A stretch of DNA of 64,000 nucleotides from Hyphomicrobiales bacterium (GCA_021730985.1 JAKFYI010000001.1:1-64000), one strand, 5' to 3'; positions 48,590-58,513 are shown, counted from the first letter of the stretch. Numbers and translations are program-made. Notes: generated by a model not told the origin, from the sequence alone.

Positions 48590-49240
48590 ATGAGCGTCGC
48601 GATCGTCGATTACGGCTCCGGCAACCTGCACTCGGCGGCGAAGGCGTTCGAACGCGCCGCGCGCGAGAGCGGGTACAGCGGCCCGATCGTGGTGACGCGC
48701 GATCCCGAGGCGGTGCGCCGTGCCGAGCGCGTGGTGCTGCCCGGGGTCGGTGCGTTCGCCGATTGCCGGCGCGGTCTCGACGCGGTGCCGGGCATGGTCG
48801 CGGCGCTGGAGGAAACTGTGCGCGGCAAGGGCCGCCCGTTCCTCGGCATCTGCGTCGGCATGCAGTTGCTGGCCGAGCACGGCCGCGAATACGAGGTGAC
48901 GTCGGGCCTCGGCTGGATCGCGGGCGAGGTCGATAAGATCGCGCCGCGTGACGCCGCGCTGAAGATTCCGCACATGGGCTGGAACACCCTGAACGCGCGC
49001 CAGCCGCACGCCCTGCTGGACGGCATCCCGCTGGGGCCGCAGGGCCTGCACGCCTATTTCGTCCATTCCTATGCACTCAACCCGGCCGATCCCGCCGATC
49101 TGCTGGCCGAAGCCGATTACGGTGGTGCGGTGACCGCGATGGTCGCCCGCGACAGCGTGGCCGGAACCCAGTTTCACCCCGAAAAGAGCCAGAAACTTGG
49201 GCTTGCGTTGATTGCCAATTTCCTGAGATGGAAACCGTAG
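48590..49240 (+). CDS. hisH: Imidazole glycerol phosphate synthase subunit HisH
   Basis: A 216-residue class I glutamine amidotransferase that feeds ammonia to HisF. The nucleophile Cys88 lies in [11 protein letters not shown], and the His-Glu pair is in [13 protein letters not shown] near the end. N-terminal [18 protein letters not shown] is typical. It belongs to the hisB-DUF2628-hisH-hisA-hisF series. Confidence 0.96.
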   Translation: MSVAIVDYGSGNLHSAAKAFERAARESGYSGPIVVTRDPEAVRRAERVVLPGVGAFADCRRGLDAVPGMVAALEETVRGKGRPFLGICVGMQLLAEHGREYEVTSGLGWIAGEVDKIAPRDAALKIPHMGWNTLNARQPHALLDGIPLGPQGLHAYFVHSYALNPADPADLLAEADYGGAVTAMVARDSVAGTQFHPEKSQKLGLALIANFLRWKP

Positions 49241-49248
49241 TCACCGGC

Positions 49249-49317
49249 GTCATTCCGGGACGGCCCATAGCGCGTCGAAGACGCGCGTAAACGCGCTTAT
49301 GGGCGCCCCGGAATGAC
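49249..49317. repeat. Composite palindromic repeat (GTCATTCCGG type, copy 2)
   Basis: Outer arms GTCATTCCGG and CCGGAATGAC enclose smaller palindromes (GCGCGTC/GACGCGC; CCCATA/TATGGG). It sits between hisH and hisA and could terminate or attenuate within the his operon. Confidence 0.7.
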
Positions 49318-49376
49318 GGTGGTTCATTGGACGAGCGGTTTGTTGATCGGCCACTGGCCGAGCGAGTGAGACCCAG

Positions 49377-50114
49377 GTGATCCTGTTTCCTGCCATCGAC
49401 CTCAAGGACGGCCTTGCCGTTCGCCTGCAGCAGGGCGATATGGCGCGCGCCACCATCTTCAACCGCGATCCCGCGGCGCAGGCCCATGTTTTCGAATCGC
49501 AGGGCTTCAAGCACCTGCATGTGGTCGATCTCGACGGCGCGTTCGCCGGCAAGCCGATGAACGTCACAGCAGTCGAGCGCATCCTCGAAACCGTCGGGCT
49601 CTGCGTGCAGCTCGGCGGCGGCATCCGCGACATGAAGACCGTCGAGGGCTGGCTCGCCAAGGGCGTGAACCGCGTCATCATCGGCACCGCGGCGGTGCGC
49701 GATCCGGCGCTGGTGAAAGAGGCGGCGAAGAAATTTCCGAATCGCGTCGCGGTCGGGCTCGATGCCAAGGACGGCAAGGTCGCGGTCGAAGGCTGGGCCG
49801 AGACTTCGGAGCTCACCGCGCTCGACATCGCCAAGCGATTCGAGGACGCCGGCGTCGCGGCCATCGTCTACACCGACGTGGCGCGCGACGGCATGCTCCA
49901 GGGCATCAATTGGGACGCCACCATCGCGCTCGCCGACGCGATCTCGATTCCGGTGATCGCGTCGGGCGGCCTGGCCTCGATCGACGACATCAAGACGATG
50001 ACGCAGCCGCGCGCCAGCAAGCTGCAAGGCGCCATCGCCGGCCGCGCGCTCTATGACGGCAGGCTCGATGCGGCGGAAGCGCTGAAAATGATCCGCGCCG
50101 CGCGGGGCTCGTGA
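49377..50114 (+). CDS. hisA: Phosphoribosylformimino-5-aminoimidazole carboxamide ribotide isomerase
   Basis: A 245-residue TIM-barrel isomerase in histidine synthesis. Asp8 in [10 protein letters not shown] and the second catalytic aspartate in [14 protein letters not shown] are present, as are the phosphate-binding loops LGGGIR and ASGGLAS. The start is GTG 49377. It follows hisH after a palindromic repeat. Confidence 0.96.
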   Translation: MILFPAIDLKDGLAVRLQQGDMARATIFNRDPAAQAHVFESQGFKHLHVVDLDGAFAGKPMNVTAVERILETVGLCVQLGGGIRDMKTVEGWLAKGVNRVIIGTAAVRDPALVKEAAKKFPNRVAVGLDAKDGKVAVEGWAETSELTALDIAKRFEDAGVAAIVYTDVARDGMLQGINWDATIALADAISIPVIASGGLASIDDIKTMTQPRASKLQGAIAGRALYDGRLDAAEALKMIRAARGS

Positions 50115-50137
50115 TTGATGCCGCTCGGAGATGTCTC

Positions 50138-50917
50138 GTGACGTTCAAAGTCCGCGTCATTCCCTGTCTTGACGTGAAGGACGGCCGCGTCGTCAAAGGC
50201 GTGAACTTCGTCAACCTGCGCGACGCCGGCGATCCGGTGGAGGCGGCGATCGCCTATGACGCCGCCGGCGCGGACGAACTGACCTTTCTCGACATCACCG
50301 CGAGCCACGAGAACCGCGATACCATCTTCGATGTGGTGCGGCGCACCGCCGAAGCCTGCTTCATGCCGCTCACGGTCGGCGGTGGCGTGCGCACCGTCGA
50401 TGACATCCGCAAGCTGTTGAATTCCGGCGCCGACAAGGTATCGATCAACACCGCCGCGGTGACGCGGCGCGAATTCGTCAAGGAGGCGGCGGAGAAGTTC
50501 GGCAACCAGTGCATCGTGGTGGCAATCGACGCCAAGAAAACGTCGAAGCCGGGTGAGCCGGACCGCTGGGAGATTTTCACCCACGGCGGCCGGAAGCCGA
50601 CCGGGCTCGATGCCATCGAATACGCCAAGGAGGTGGTCGCGCTGGGCGCGGGCGAGATCCTGCTCACCTCGATGGACCGCGACGGCACCAAGTCCGGTTA
50701 CGACATCGCGCTCACCCGAGCGGTGGCGGACAGCATCCGGGTGCCGGTGGTGGCGTCCGGCGGCGTCGGCAATCTCGACCACTTGGTCGGCGGCATCCGC
50801 GACGGCCATGCCAGCGCGGTGCTGGCCGCCTCGATCTTCCATTTCGGCGAGCACTCGGTGCGCGAAGCCAAGAATTATATGGCGAAGGCCGGGTTGCCGA
50901 TGCGGCTCGATCCTTAA
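50138..50917 (+). CDS. hisF: Imidazole glycerol phosphate synthase subunit HisF
   Basis: A 259-residue TIM-barrel synthase that closes the imidazole ring with ammonia from HisH. Asp12 in [10 protein letters not shown] and the second aspartate in [14 protein letters not shown] are catalytic; VGGGVRT and ASGGVGN bind phosphate. GTG 50138 has GGAG seven bases upstream and is preferred over earlier starts. Confidence 0.96.
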   Translation: MTFKVRVIPCLDVKDGRVVKGVNFVNLRDAGDPVEAAIAYDAAGADELTFLDITASHENRDTIFDVVRRTAEACFMPLTVGGGVRTVDDIRKLLNSGADKVSINTAAVTRREFVKEAAEKFGNQCIVVAIDAKKTSKPGEPDRWEIFTHGGRKPTGLDAIEYAKEVVALGAGEILLTSMDRDGTKSGYDIALTRAVADSIRVPVVASGGVGNLDHLVGGIRDGHASAVLAASIFHFGEHSVREAKNYMAKAGLPMRLDP

Positions 50918-50943
50918 GAGCCGGCACAAACGGGCGCTGGCTC

Positions 50944-51549
50944 CTAGCGGGCGGCCCAGACGAGCGCCGCTTCCAGCCGGTCGTTGCCCCAGAACAACTC
51001 GCCGTCCGCGGCGATGAAGCTCGGGGCGCCGAAGATACCGAGCTGCGACGCCTGCTCGGTCTGCACGCGCAGGCGCGCCTTGCTCGCGTCCGACGCCGCG
51101 GCGGCCAGCGCCGTTGCGGCGTCGACATTGAGGCCGGTCAGCAGGGCGCTCAAAGTCGAGGGGTCGTCGATACGCCGGCCTTCGCCGAACTGCGCGCGGA
51201 ACACCGCGATGCAGAAGTCCGCGACCCAAGGTGCGCCGGCCGCTGCGCCCGCCAGCGCAAGGCGGGCGGCCAGAAGACTGTTCTGCGGGAACGGCTCCGG
51301 CCGCCGGAACGGCATGCCGAGCGCCTCGGTCTGCCGCTCCATGTCGCGCCACATGTAGCGGCCCTTGGCCTCGTAGATGCTGAATGGCGAGGTGTCCCAC
51401 CCCTGCGCCTTGAAGATCGGCCCGAGCAGGAACGGCTTCCATCGGACCTCGGCGCCGGCCTGCCGCGCGGCGCCGGAAATCCGCATGGCCGCCAGGTAGG
51501 AATAGGTCGAGGCGAAATCGAACCAGAAATCGAGGACAGGCCGAGGCAT
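50944..51549 (-). CDS. 2-hydroxychromene-2-carboxylate isomerase-like (DsbA/GST-kappa fold)
   Basis: A 201-residue protein of the kappa-class GST/HCCA-isomerase family. VLDFWFDFASTYSYLAAMR carries the family serine region, WKPFLLGPIFKAQGWDTSPF and FGAPSFIAADGELFWGNDRL (cis-Pro loop) complete the fold. In the naphthalene pathway such enzymes use glutathione to isomerise hydroxychromene carboxylate; here no aromatic-degradation genes adjoin, so the true substrate may be different. It interrupts the his run on the opposite strand. Confidence 0.85.
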   Translation of the reverse strand: MPRPVLDFWFDFASTYSYLAAMRISGAARQAGAEVRWKPFLLGPIFKAQGWDTSPFSIYEAKGRYMWRDMERQTEALGMPFRRPEPFPQNSLLAARLALAGAAAGAPWVADFCIAVFRAQFGEGRRIDDPSTLSALLTGLNVDAATALAAAASDASKARLRVQTEQASQLGIFGAPSFIAADGELFWGNDRLEAALVWAAR

Positions 51550-51629
51550 GGCCCGATGTTAGCGCAGACATGCGCCGCCGTGCAGCACGCCGCCACAGGT
51601 CTCGGTTTCCGCGACCCGGCGGAGGTGCT

Positions 51630-51971
51630 ATGTGGAACCCTATGAGCAAATTCACCCTGGCCGACCTGGAGCAGCGCGTCAAAGAGCGCGCCAAAGCCAG
51701 CGCCGACGTGTCCTACACGCGCAAGCTGTTGGACAAGGGCATCGCGCACTGCGCCAAGAAGTTCGGCGAAGAGGCGGTTGAGGTGGTGGTCGCGGCCGTC
51801 AGCGAAGACAAGGATCGCCTGATCGGGGAGAGCGCCGACACGCTCTATCACCTCATGGTGCTGCTGGAGGCGCGCGGCATCACGCTTGCCGAGGTCGAGG
51901 CGCTGCTGGAGACGCGGACCAAGAAATCCGGTCTGGAGGAGAAGGCTTCGCGCAACGAGGCCGACCGGTGA
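51630..51971 (+). CDS. hisE: Phosphoribosyl-ATP pyrophosphatase
   Basis: A 113-residue MazG-like pyrophosphohydrolase for the second step of histidine synthesis. [29 protein letters not shown] holds the metal-binding glutamates, with [13 protein letters not shown] after. ATG 51630 has GGAGG upstream; ATG 51642 is possible. Its stop overlaps the coaA start (TGATG). Confidence 0.95.
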   Translation: MWNPMSKFTLADLEQRVKERAKASADVSYTRKLLDKGIAHCAKKFGEEAVEVVVAAVSEDKDRLIGESADTLYHLMVLLEARGITLAEVEALLETRTKKSGLEEKASRNEADR

Positions 51972-52924
51972 TGGAGCAGCGGATCGACGACGGCCTGTCG
52001 CCCTACCGCATTTATTCACGCGCGGAGTGGGCGACGCTGCGCGACGACACGCCCATGACGCTGGCCCAAGATGAGGTCACGCGGCTGCGCTCGCTGCACG
52101 ATCAACTCGACATGGCGGAGGTCGAGGACATTTATCTTCCGTTGTCGCGGCTGCTTTCGCTCTATGTAGCCGCGGCGCAGCGGCTGCATCGCGCGCAGCA
52201 GCGCTTCCTCGGCGACGAGGACGAGAAGACCCCCTACATCATCGGCGTCGCAGGCTCGGTCGCGGTCGGCAAGTCCACCACCGCGCGCGTGTTGCAGGCG
52301 TTGCTGGCGCGCTGGCCCAATGTGCCGAAGGTCGAGCTCGTTACCACCGACGGCTTTCTGCTGCCGAACTCGGTCCTGCAGACCGAAGGCCTGATGGAAA
52401 AGAAGGGCTTTCCGGAAAGCTACGACCTTCCGGCGCTGCTGCGCTTCCTGTCCGACGTGAAGGCTGGACGCCGCCCGGTGCGCGCGCCGATCTACTCGCA
52501 CCTGATCTACGACGTGGTGCCGAACCAATGGCTCGAGGTCGATCGCCCCGATATCCTGATCGTCGAAGGTCTGAACGTGCTGCAGACCGGGCGGCTGCCG
52601 AAGGACGGCAAGGCGATCCCGTTCGTGTCGGACTTCTTTGACTTCTCGGTCTATCTCGATGCCGACGAAACCGTGTTGCGCGGCTGGTACATCGACCGGT
52701 TTCTGACACTGCGCGGCACCGCGTTCCGCGATCCGAAGTCGTACTTCCACCGCTACTCGAAGCTCACCGATACGGAAGCGGCCAAGACCGCCGACTCGAT
52801 CTGGACCAGCATCAACCTGATCAACCTGAACGAGAATATTCTGCCGACCCGGCAGCGCGCCGACCTCATCCTGAAAAAGGGCGGCAGCCATCGCGTCGAG
52901 GACGTGGCGCTGCGGAAGCTGTGA
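51971..52924 (+). CDS. coaA: Type I pantothenate kinase
   Basis: A 317-residue P-loop kinase for the first and regulated step of CoA synthesis. Walker A is [12 protein letters not shown] near residue 93; TTDGFLLPN and [15 protein letters not shown] are family signatures. ATG 51971 overlaps the hisE stop; a GTG one codon earlier is possible. A stem-loop and a family A palindrome follow it. Confidence 0.95.
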   Translation: MEQRIDDGLSPYRIYSRAEWATLRDDTPMTLAQDEVTRLRSLHDQLDMAEVEDIYLPLSRLLSLYVAAAQRLHRAQQRFLGDEDEKTPYIIGVAGSVAVGKSTTARVLQALLARWPNVPKVELVTTDGFLLPNSVLQTEGLMEKKGFPESYDLPALLRFLSDVKAGRRPVRAPIYSHLIYDVVPNQWLEVDRPDILIVEGLNVLQTGRLPKDGKAIPFVSDFFDFSVYLDADETVLRGWYIDRFLTLRGTAFRDPKSYFHRYSKLTDTEAAKTADSIWTSINLINLNENILPTRQRADLILKKGGSHRVEDVALRKL

Positions 52925-52930
52925 CGCTAG

Positions 52931-52959
52931 AGTCTGATTCAGCAACGCTGAATCAGACT
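52931..52959 (+). terminator. Stem-loop after coaA
   Basis: A perfect 12-bp stem AGTCTGATTCAG/CTGAATCAGACT with a 5-base loop, seven bases after the coaA stop. No U-tract follows, so it may be an mRNA-stabilising hairpin or repeat instead of an intrinsic terminator. Confidence 0.5.
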
Positions 52960-52979
52960 CGTCGCTCATCTTCTTGTTT

Positions 52980-53028
52980 GAGCATGATCTTGTCCGAAAA
53001 CCGGTTTCCACTTTTCGGGATCATGCTC
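52980..53028. repeat. Palindromic repeat, family A (copy 3)
   Basis: The same 49-base inverted repeat as at 1710 and 12304, nearly identical to copy 1 in the same orientation. It lies between coaA and the convergent olsB, ending at the olsB stop. Confidence 0.8.
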
Positions 53029-53828
53029 TAAGCCGCGTCGGGCACATCCTTCGAGCCGAAGTGCGCGTAGTAGCGCTGCTTGATGCTCGCCATCGGCAGC
53101 ATGATCAGCACATCGGTGGTGCCGAATGCATGATCGATCACCGCGCCGTCGCCGACCGTGGCGCCGAGCCGCAGGTATCCCTTGATCAGCGGCGGCAGGG
53201 CGCGCAGCGCGGCCTTCGTATCGATTGAATCCGCGGACATCATGTTCATGTCGATCCGCCGATCCGCCACCGGACGCGCCCGCCACGGCGACGGCGACAG
53301 CGCATGGTGATGCAGGAACGACAGCGGCAGCGCCAGATTGCCGGGATCGGTGCCGTCGAGGCTGGCGCAGCCGAACATCACGTCGCAGCGGTCGCGCTCG
53401 GTGAACGCGGCGATGCCGTGCCAAAGCAGCTCCATCGTGCGGCGGTTGCGGTACGGCGCCAGGACGCAGGAGCGTCCGATCTCCAGAAAACGCAGCATCC
53501 GGTGCCGCGCCAGCAGTTCGCCGATTTCAAATTCCGCGGCGCTGTAGAAGCCACGGTGACGCTGCGCCACATCGTGCCGCAGCAGCCGCGTGGTGCCGAC
53601 CACGGCTCCGTCTGAGGCATGGTCGATCACCAGCAGATGATCGCAGAGCCGGTCGAAGCCGTCGCTGTCGCGTTGCCCGAATTGGATCGCGGCGCGTCGC
53701 TCCTCGAAGAACACCTGGTAGCGCAGCCGCTGGGCACAGCCGACCTCGGCTGCGGTCTGCGCGAGCCGCACCTCAAGCGGGCCGAGCCTGGCGAATGTCC
53801 GCGCCCCGGCAGCGGTATGTGAAAGCAT
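53028..53828 (-). CDS. olsB: L-ornithine N(alpha)-acyltransferase (ornithine lipid synthesis)
   Basis: A 266-residue acyl-ACP-dependent N-acyltransferase that makes lyso-ornithine lipid, a phosphorus-free membrane lipid. The GNAT-like fold carries AQRLRYQVFFEE, the GTTRLLR and FLEIGRSCVLAPYRNRRTMELLWHGI acceptor/acyl region and the C-terminal KGYLRLGATVGDGAVIDHAF. No olsA acyltransferase is in the window. The gene is monocistronic between convergent repeats and the histidine kinase. Confidence 0.88.
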   Translation of the reverse strand: MLSHTAAGARTFARLGPLEVRLAQTAAEVGCAQRLRYQVFFEERRAAIQFGQRDSDGFDRLCDHLLVIDHASDGAVVGTTRLLRHDVAQRHRGFYSAAEFEIGELLARHRMLRFLEIGRSCVLAPYRNRRTMELLWHGIAAFTERDRCDVMFGCASLDGTDPGNLALPLSFLHHHALSPSPWRARPVADRRIDMNMMSADSIDTKAALRALPPLIKGYLRLGATVGDGAVIDHAFGTTDVLIMLPMASIKQRYYAHFGSKDVPDAA

Positions 53829-53913
53829 GAAGCCTCGTCGCGCCGGCGAATCGACCTGTCCTGGCGTTCTCAGTCAGCACGCCAGATAGTACGCTTTTGT
53901 GACAGGCGCGGCG

Positions 53914-56130
53914 CTACGCCGCCAGCGCGTCGCGGCCGGGCAGCTCCGCGAGCAGCGCGGCCAGGCGGTCGCGGTCGAGCGGCTTCACCAGGAATTCGTC
54001 CATCCCGGCGGCGAGGCAGGTTTCGCGGTCGTCGGCGAAGGCGTTGGCGGTGAGTGCCACGATCGGCGTGCGGGCCAATTCCATCTCGGCCTCGGCGGCA
54101 CGGATCTGCCGGGTCGCTTCGAGGCCGTCGGTGCCCGGCATCTGCACATCCATCAGCACGACATCGTACGGCGCGCCTTCGATGTGCGCGGCACGCCATG
54201 CGGCGAAGGCCGCGGCGCCGTTGGTGGCGACCGTCGGGCGATGACCGAGCTTGCCGAGCAACGAGCGGGCCAGCAGCGCGTTGATCTCGTTGTCCTCGGC
54301 CACCAGCACCGCGAGGCTCTTGCCGGACGCAGGTGTGCCGACCGGCGGCAGCGCAGGCGCGATGTCGTCAAAATGTGCGTCGCCATCGAGCCGCGCCGCG
54401 AGAGATGCGGCACGCACCGGCTTGACCAGATAGCTGGTGGAGCCGGCAGCCTTGAGAGTGGGCAGGTGATGCCGTCCGCTCGGCGTGAGCAGAACGATCC
54501 GCCGCGCGATCGTCTCGCCGAGGCCGCGCAGCACGGCGGCCGCGGCATCGGCCGCGTGATCGATCAGCACAATGTCGAACTTTCGGCCCACGCCGCTTTC
54601 CGTCATCGTGTGGGCGTCGGCGCGATGCACGCCGGCGCCCCAGCGGGTCAGCCGCCGCGCCAGCAGCGATGCTTCGACCGAGGGCGGCGCGACGATCAGC
54701 ACGGATGTGCCGGCGATTGCGGGCGGCTTGAATGCGGGCGCCGAACCTTCCAGCGGCGGCAACGGCAGCGCAACGCGGAACGCCGAGCCTCCGCCGGCCA
54801 CGCTGGTCACGCCAATGGTGCCGCCCATGCGCTCGACGATGCGCCGCGAGATCGCAAGGCCGAGACCGGTGCCGCCGAATTGCCGCGCGGTGCCGCCATC
54901 GGCCTGCTCGAACTCCAGGAAGATGCGGGCCTGCTGCTCGGGTGCGATGCCGATGCCGGTGTCGCGAATCTCGAACACGATCTCGCCGGGCGTGGCGCCG
55001 GCTTCGACCACGACACTGACGCCGCCGGTCTCGGTGAACTTGACGGCGTTGCCCGCGAGGTTAAGCAGCACCTGACGCAGCCGCGTCGGGTCGCCCATGA
55101 CGCGCTCCGGCAGCGCCTCGTCGATGTCGGAGGCGATGTCCAGTCCTTTGGCCTGGGCGCGCGGGCCGAGCAGCTCGACAACCTCCTCGACCAGCGCGAG
55201 CGGCGCGAACGCGCGCGCTTCGAGGTCGAGCCGGTCGGCTTCGATCTTGGCGAAGTCGAGAATGTCCTCGATCAGCGACAGCAGCGCGTCGCCGGATGTC
55301 TTGGCGGCCTTGAGGTAGGCGGTCTGCTCAGGCGTGAGCGGCGTATCGAGCAGCAGGTCGGTCATGCCGAGGATGCCGTTGAGCGGCGTGCGAATCTCAT
55401 GCGACGCCATGGCGAGGAAGCGCGATTTGGCGCGGCTCGCGGCTTCGGCGATGTCGCGCGCTTCGGCAAGCGCGCGCCCGGTCTCGGTGCGTTCGGTGAC
55501 GTCGCGGCCGACGCTCTGCACCTCGGCTGCGCCGCTCGCGTCCATGAACACCACGGCCTCGCGCCAGGCGAGCCAGCGCGCGCCGTCGGCGGCCACGATC
55601 TTCTGGTCGTGCATGCGTGTGCCGTCCGGCAGCACGCGGATGTCGCCCTGCTCGATCACGGCAAGCGTCGCAGTGCTGCCGAGCAATGCTTCGCGCGTCG
55701 TGCCTGCGAGCATGCAGAACGCATCGTTGGCGTAAGCGATACGGCCCTCGCCATCGCGCCGCACGATCAGGTCGCCCTGGGATTCGAGCAGGCTCACGGC
55801 GCGCGCCTCGGCCTCCTTCAGCTCCCAGGTGAAATCGGCGAGCTCCTCGCAGCGCACCCTGGCCTTGCGCAATTCCATGCGCAGCCGGCTGTTGCGCGAC
55901 AGCACCATCAGCATGATGCCGCACATCATGGCGAACAGGCCGGCGACGCCGATCGCGAACGACGATGGATCGTAGATCGCCTCGTTGACCGAGTAGAGGT
56001 GCGTGAAAAGCACCGACGCCGTCACCAGCGCGCCAAGGACGAGAAACGACCAGCGCAGCACGGCGAGCAACAGCCTGCGCCAGAACTGATAGCGCGGCCG
56101 CGGTTGCCCAGTGTTGGGACGAACCATCAT
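53914..56130 (-). CDS. Hybrid histidine kinase with two receiver-like domains
   Basis: A 738-residue sensor. Two transmembrane helices (about 25-45 and 58-78) frame a short periplasmic loop. A PAS domain follows (about 110-215), then HisKA with His244 in MASHEIRTPLNG, and HATPase with NLAGNAVKFTE and DTGIGI/GGTGLGL. A first receiver-like domain (about 475-595) keeps an Asp in LIDHA and Lys in VKP but lacks the usual acidic pair at its front, so it may be a pseudo-receiver. The second (about 610-735) is canonical with Asp661 in LMDVQMPGTDG. No partner regulator is adjacent. Confidence 0.9.
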   Translation of the reverse strand: MMVRPNTGQPRPRYQFWRRLLLAVLRWSFLVLGALVTASVLFTHLYSVNEAIYDPSSFAIGVAGLFAMMCGIMLMVLSRNSRLRMELRKARVRCEELADFTWELKEAEARAVSLLESQGDLIVRRDGEGRIAYANDAFCMLAGTTREALLGSTATLAVIEQGDIRVLPDGTRMHDQKIVAADGARWLAWREAVVFMDASGAAEVQSVGRDVTERTETGRALAEARDIAEAASRAKSRFLAMASHEIRTPLNGILGMTDLLLDTPLTPEQTAYLKAAKTSGDALLSLIEDILDFAKIEADRLDLEARAFAPLALVEEVVELLGPRAQAKGLDIASDIDEALPERVMGDPTRLRQVLLNLAGNAVKFTETGGVSVVVEAGATPGEIVFEIRDTGIGIAPEQQARIFLEFEQADGGTARQFGGTGLGLAISRRIVERMGGTIGVTSVAGGGSAFRVALPLPPLEGSAPAFKPPAIAGTSVLIVAPPSVEASLLARRLTRWGAGVHRADAHTMTESGVGRKFDIVLIDHAADAAAAVLRGLGETIARRIVLLTPSGRHHLPTLKAAGSTSYLVKPVRAASLAARLDGDAHFDDIAPALPPVGTPASGKSLAVLVAEDNEINALLARSLLGKLGHRPTVATNGAAAFAAWRAAHIEGAPYDVVLMDVQMPGTDGLEATRQIRAAEAEMELARTPIVALTANAFADDRETCLAAGMDEFLVKPLDRDRLAALLAELPGRDALAA

Positions 56131-56282
56131 GGATGTCTGGCCCCTGCCCCGCGGGCGCGATGCGGCGGCTCGTCGAGCCGCGCCCGGCCTCGCTTTTTCA
56201 ACGTTCGGGAGCGATCTTGGGCGGCGAATCTTGCAATTCGCTTCACCTCAAAGGGTGAACAACCGTCAAGGTTGACGGCGCG

Positions 56283-56756
56283 TTAGCGGTGTTCGGCGAG
56301 CTTGAGCGACTGCTGCGCCTTCCAAAGCGTGGCGAGCAAAGCCGCCACGTCCTGATGCGAATAGCGCACCGAATGCACATAGATCCGGAAGTCTGGGATG
56401 GTATCGCCGGGGCCGAAGCTCACCGTGACATCCGGCGCGCGCGCCTCGCTGTCGATCTTGATGGTCTTGACCGGCGCCACGGCGCGGCAGGCGTTGCCCG
56501 GCGCCGCGCTGAAGTCGTCGGCCAGCACGAAATCGGCGATCTCCGGCCGGTCCACCAGCGCCATGCGCAGGTCGGGCCGCGGCGCGGCATTGTCGAACTT
56601 CACGCGGTAGTCGGCCGACGCAGCCTTCGGCGTGAGCTTGTAGGTGGTGGCGCCGCTGGCGAAGCACAGCTCCTCGGGCGGCGCGAAGGTCGAATGCGCG
56701 GCCGCCGGAACGGCGATCACTGCGAGCAGAATCAGCGACTTGCGGAGACGATCCAT
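56283..56756 (-). CDS. Small secreted protein, unknown function
   Basis: A 157-residue protein with a signal peptide (about 1-20, ending PAAAHS). The mature part is a compact domain with two cysteines (ELCFASG and GNACRAV) that could pair, and segments TTYKLTPKAASADYRVKFD and DVTVSFGPGDTIPDFRIYV suggest a beta fold. I do not recognise the family. It lies between the histidine kinase and comM, with no clear operon partner. Confidence 0.65.
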   Translation of the reverse strand: MDRLRKSLILLAVIAVPAAAHSTFAPPEELCFASGATTYKLTPKAASADYRVKFDNAAPRPDLRMALVDRPEIADFVLADDFSAAPGNACRAVAPVKTIKIDSEARAPDVTVSFGPGDTIPDFRIYVHSVRYSHQDVAALLATLWKAQQSLKLAEHR

Positions 56757-56810
56757 ACGCGAACGCTAGGGCGGGTATGGTTAGCGCCGTCTTAACGGCG
56801 CGGTTCGGCG

Positions 56811-58256
56811 CTACGCCGCGCGCCTGATCTCGTCGGTCAGCGCGCGGTAGGACAGCGCCTCGGCCAGATGCACGCGGCCGATCTTCTCCGCGCCGTCGAG
56901 GTCGGCGAGCGTCCGCGCGACGCGCAGCACGCGGTGATAGCCGCGCGCCGACAGGTGCATGGCGTCGGCGGCTTCGCGCAGCAGCGTCAGTCCGGCGCTG
57001 TCCGGACGCGCCACCTCTTCGAGCACGGCGGCGGGCGCCGTGGCGTTGGTGTGCGGCGGCGGCAAGTCCAGCGCGGCGTAGCGCCGCGTCTGGATCGCGC
57101 GCGCCTGCGCGACGCGGGCGGCGACCTCTCTGCTGCCCTCCGCGGGCGGCGGCAGGATCAGGTCGGCGGCGGTGACGGCGGGCACCTCGATATTGAGATC
57201 GATGCGGTCGAGCAGCGGCCCCGACAGCCGCGTCTGGTACTCGGCGGCGCAGCGCACGTTCGGCCCGCGCCGGCAGGTGAAGCCGGGATCGCTGGCGCGG
57301 CCGCAGCGGCACGGGTTCATCGCCGCCACCAGCATGAAACGCGCTGGATAAGTGACGCGATGGTTCGCGCGCGCGATCGCCACCTCGCCGGTCTCCAACG
57401 GCTGGCGCAACGCATCGAGCGCCTGCGGCTGGAACTCCGGCAGTTCGTCGAGAAAGAGAACGCCGTGATGGGCGAGCGACACTTCGCCGGGCTTGGCCCG
57501 CAATCCGCCGCCGACCAGCGCCGGCATCGACGCGGAATGATGCGGCGCGCGAAACGGCCTGCGGTTGGTCAGCGCGCCGTCGGCGATCTCGCCCGCCACC
57601 GAAGCGATCATCGATACTTCGAGCAGCTCGGCGGGCGCCAGCGTCGGCAGGATCGTCGGCAGCCGCGCGGCCAGCATCGACTTGCCGGAGCCGGGCGGGC
57701 CGATCATCAGAAGATTGTGCCCGCCTGCGGCGGCGACTTCGAGCGCGCGCTTGGCGCTCTCCTGGCCCTTGATGTCGGACAGGTCGAGCTTCGGACTCGC
57801 GACCTCGCGGATCGCGGGCTTCGGCCGCATCAATACTTGCGAGCCCTTGAAGTGATTGGCGAGCTGGATGAGCGACGATGCCGCGACGATCTCCATCTCA
57901 GGGCTCGCCCAGGCCGCCTCCGAGCCGCAGGCGGACGGACAGATCAATCCTTCGCCGCGGCTGTTGGCGCCGATCGCGGCGGGCAGCACTCCGGCCACCG
58001 GCGCGATCGAGCCGTCGAGCCCGAGTTCGCCCAGCACGGCGAAGCCCGCCAGTGCATCGGAGGGCACGGCCCCGATCGCTGCCATCAGGCCGAGCGCGAT
58101 CGGCAGGTCATAATGGCTGCCCTCCTTGGGCACGTCGGCGGGAGCGAGATTGATGGTGATGCGGCGGGCGGGCAGCGCCAGCCCCGATGCGACCAGCGCG
58201 GCGCGGACGCGCTCCTTGGCCTCGGACACGGCTTTGTCAGGCAGCCCGACGATGTT
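56811..58256 (-). pseudogene. comM: comM (Mg-chelatase-like ATPase), 3' part, interrupted by an integrated element
   Basis: This is the C-terminal 481 codons of ComM/YifB, a hexameric branch-migration helicase for natural transformation. The 5' end is missing here; it lies at 62498-62590. Intact parts include the N-terminal RNA-helicase-like GLPDKAVSEAKERVRAALVASG region, Walker A GPPGSGKSMLA and LFLDELPEF, the ComM-specific NPCRCG, and the C-terminal LSARGYHRVLRVARTLADL. An in-frame TGA in the inserted DNA lies 13 bases upstream of 58256. A GTG at 58229 could give a shortened 472-residue protein, which would lack the N-terminal strands. Joined to its 5' fragment the gene would be 512 residues, the normal length. 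Confidence 0.9.
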
Positions 58257-58282
58257 CCTTGTATATCGTCAATGCCAACAAT
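58231..58282. other. attL: left junction of the comM-integrated element
   Basis: comM codons (GLPDKA region read on the minus strand) end at the core TT at 58255-58256. The element arm then runs 26 bases to 58282 and ends in CCAACAAT. Its reverse complement begins ATTGTTGGCATTGACGAT, matching the start of the right arm (ATTGTTGTCATTCACAAT) at 15 of 18 positions. Confidence 0.85.
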
Positions 58283-58303
58283 AGGGTTGGCGATTGGGGA
58301 GGG

Positions 58304-58501
58304 ATGACAATGCAAACCGTGGCTTTGGCAACGCGTATCGGGCTCACGACGCTCGCTAGGGGGCTGCGCTGCGCTGCGCACTTAGGGATATGGCTGGTCG
58401 AAGCCGCTGAACGGGGAGAGGCCACGCTCGACACGCTGGCAGCCCGGACGGGACTCACGGTGGAGGCGGTGTACGCCCCGCTCAGGCGGAACGCGAGGTA
58501 G
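58304..58501 (+). CDS. Small HTH-like protein of the element
   Basis: A 65-residue protein directly upstream of the recombinase. GGGGAGGG lies upstream of the ATG. A C-terminal stretch TLDTLAARTGLTVEAVYAPLRR looks like a helix-turn-helix. Position and size fit a regulator or a recombination directionality factor, but there is no sequence proof. I do not recognise the family. Confidence 0.5.
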   Translation: MTMQTVALATRIGLTTLARGLRCAAHLGIWLVEAAERGEATLDTLAARTGLTVEAVYAPLRRNAR

Positions 58502-58513
58502 GGCACAGCGCAC

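Noticed and set aside
53899..56286. A 795-residue plus-strand reading frame opposite the hybrid kinase
   Set aside because: It is Arg/His/Gly-rich with no motifs, and the minus strand encodes all expected kinase domains. High GC keeps antisense frames open.
56868..58307. A 479-residue plus-strand frame opposite comM
   Set aside because: It is His/Arg/Gly-rich shadow sequence; its minus-strand partner carries all ComM motifs.
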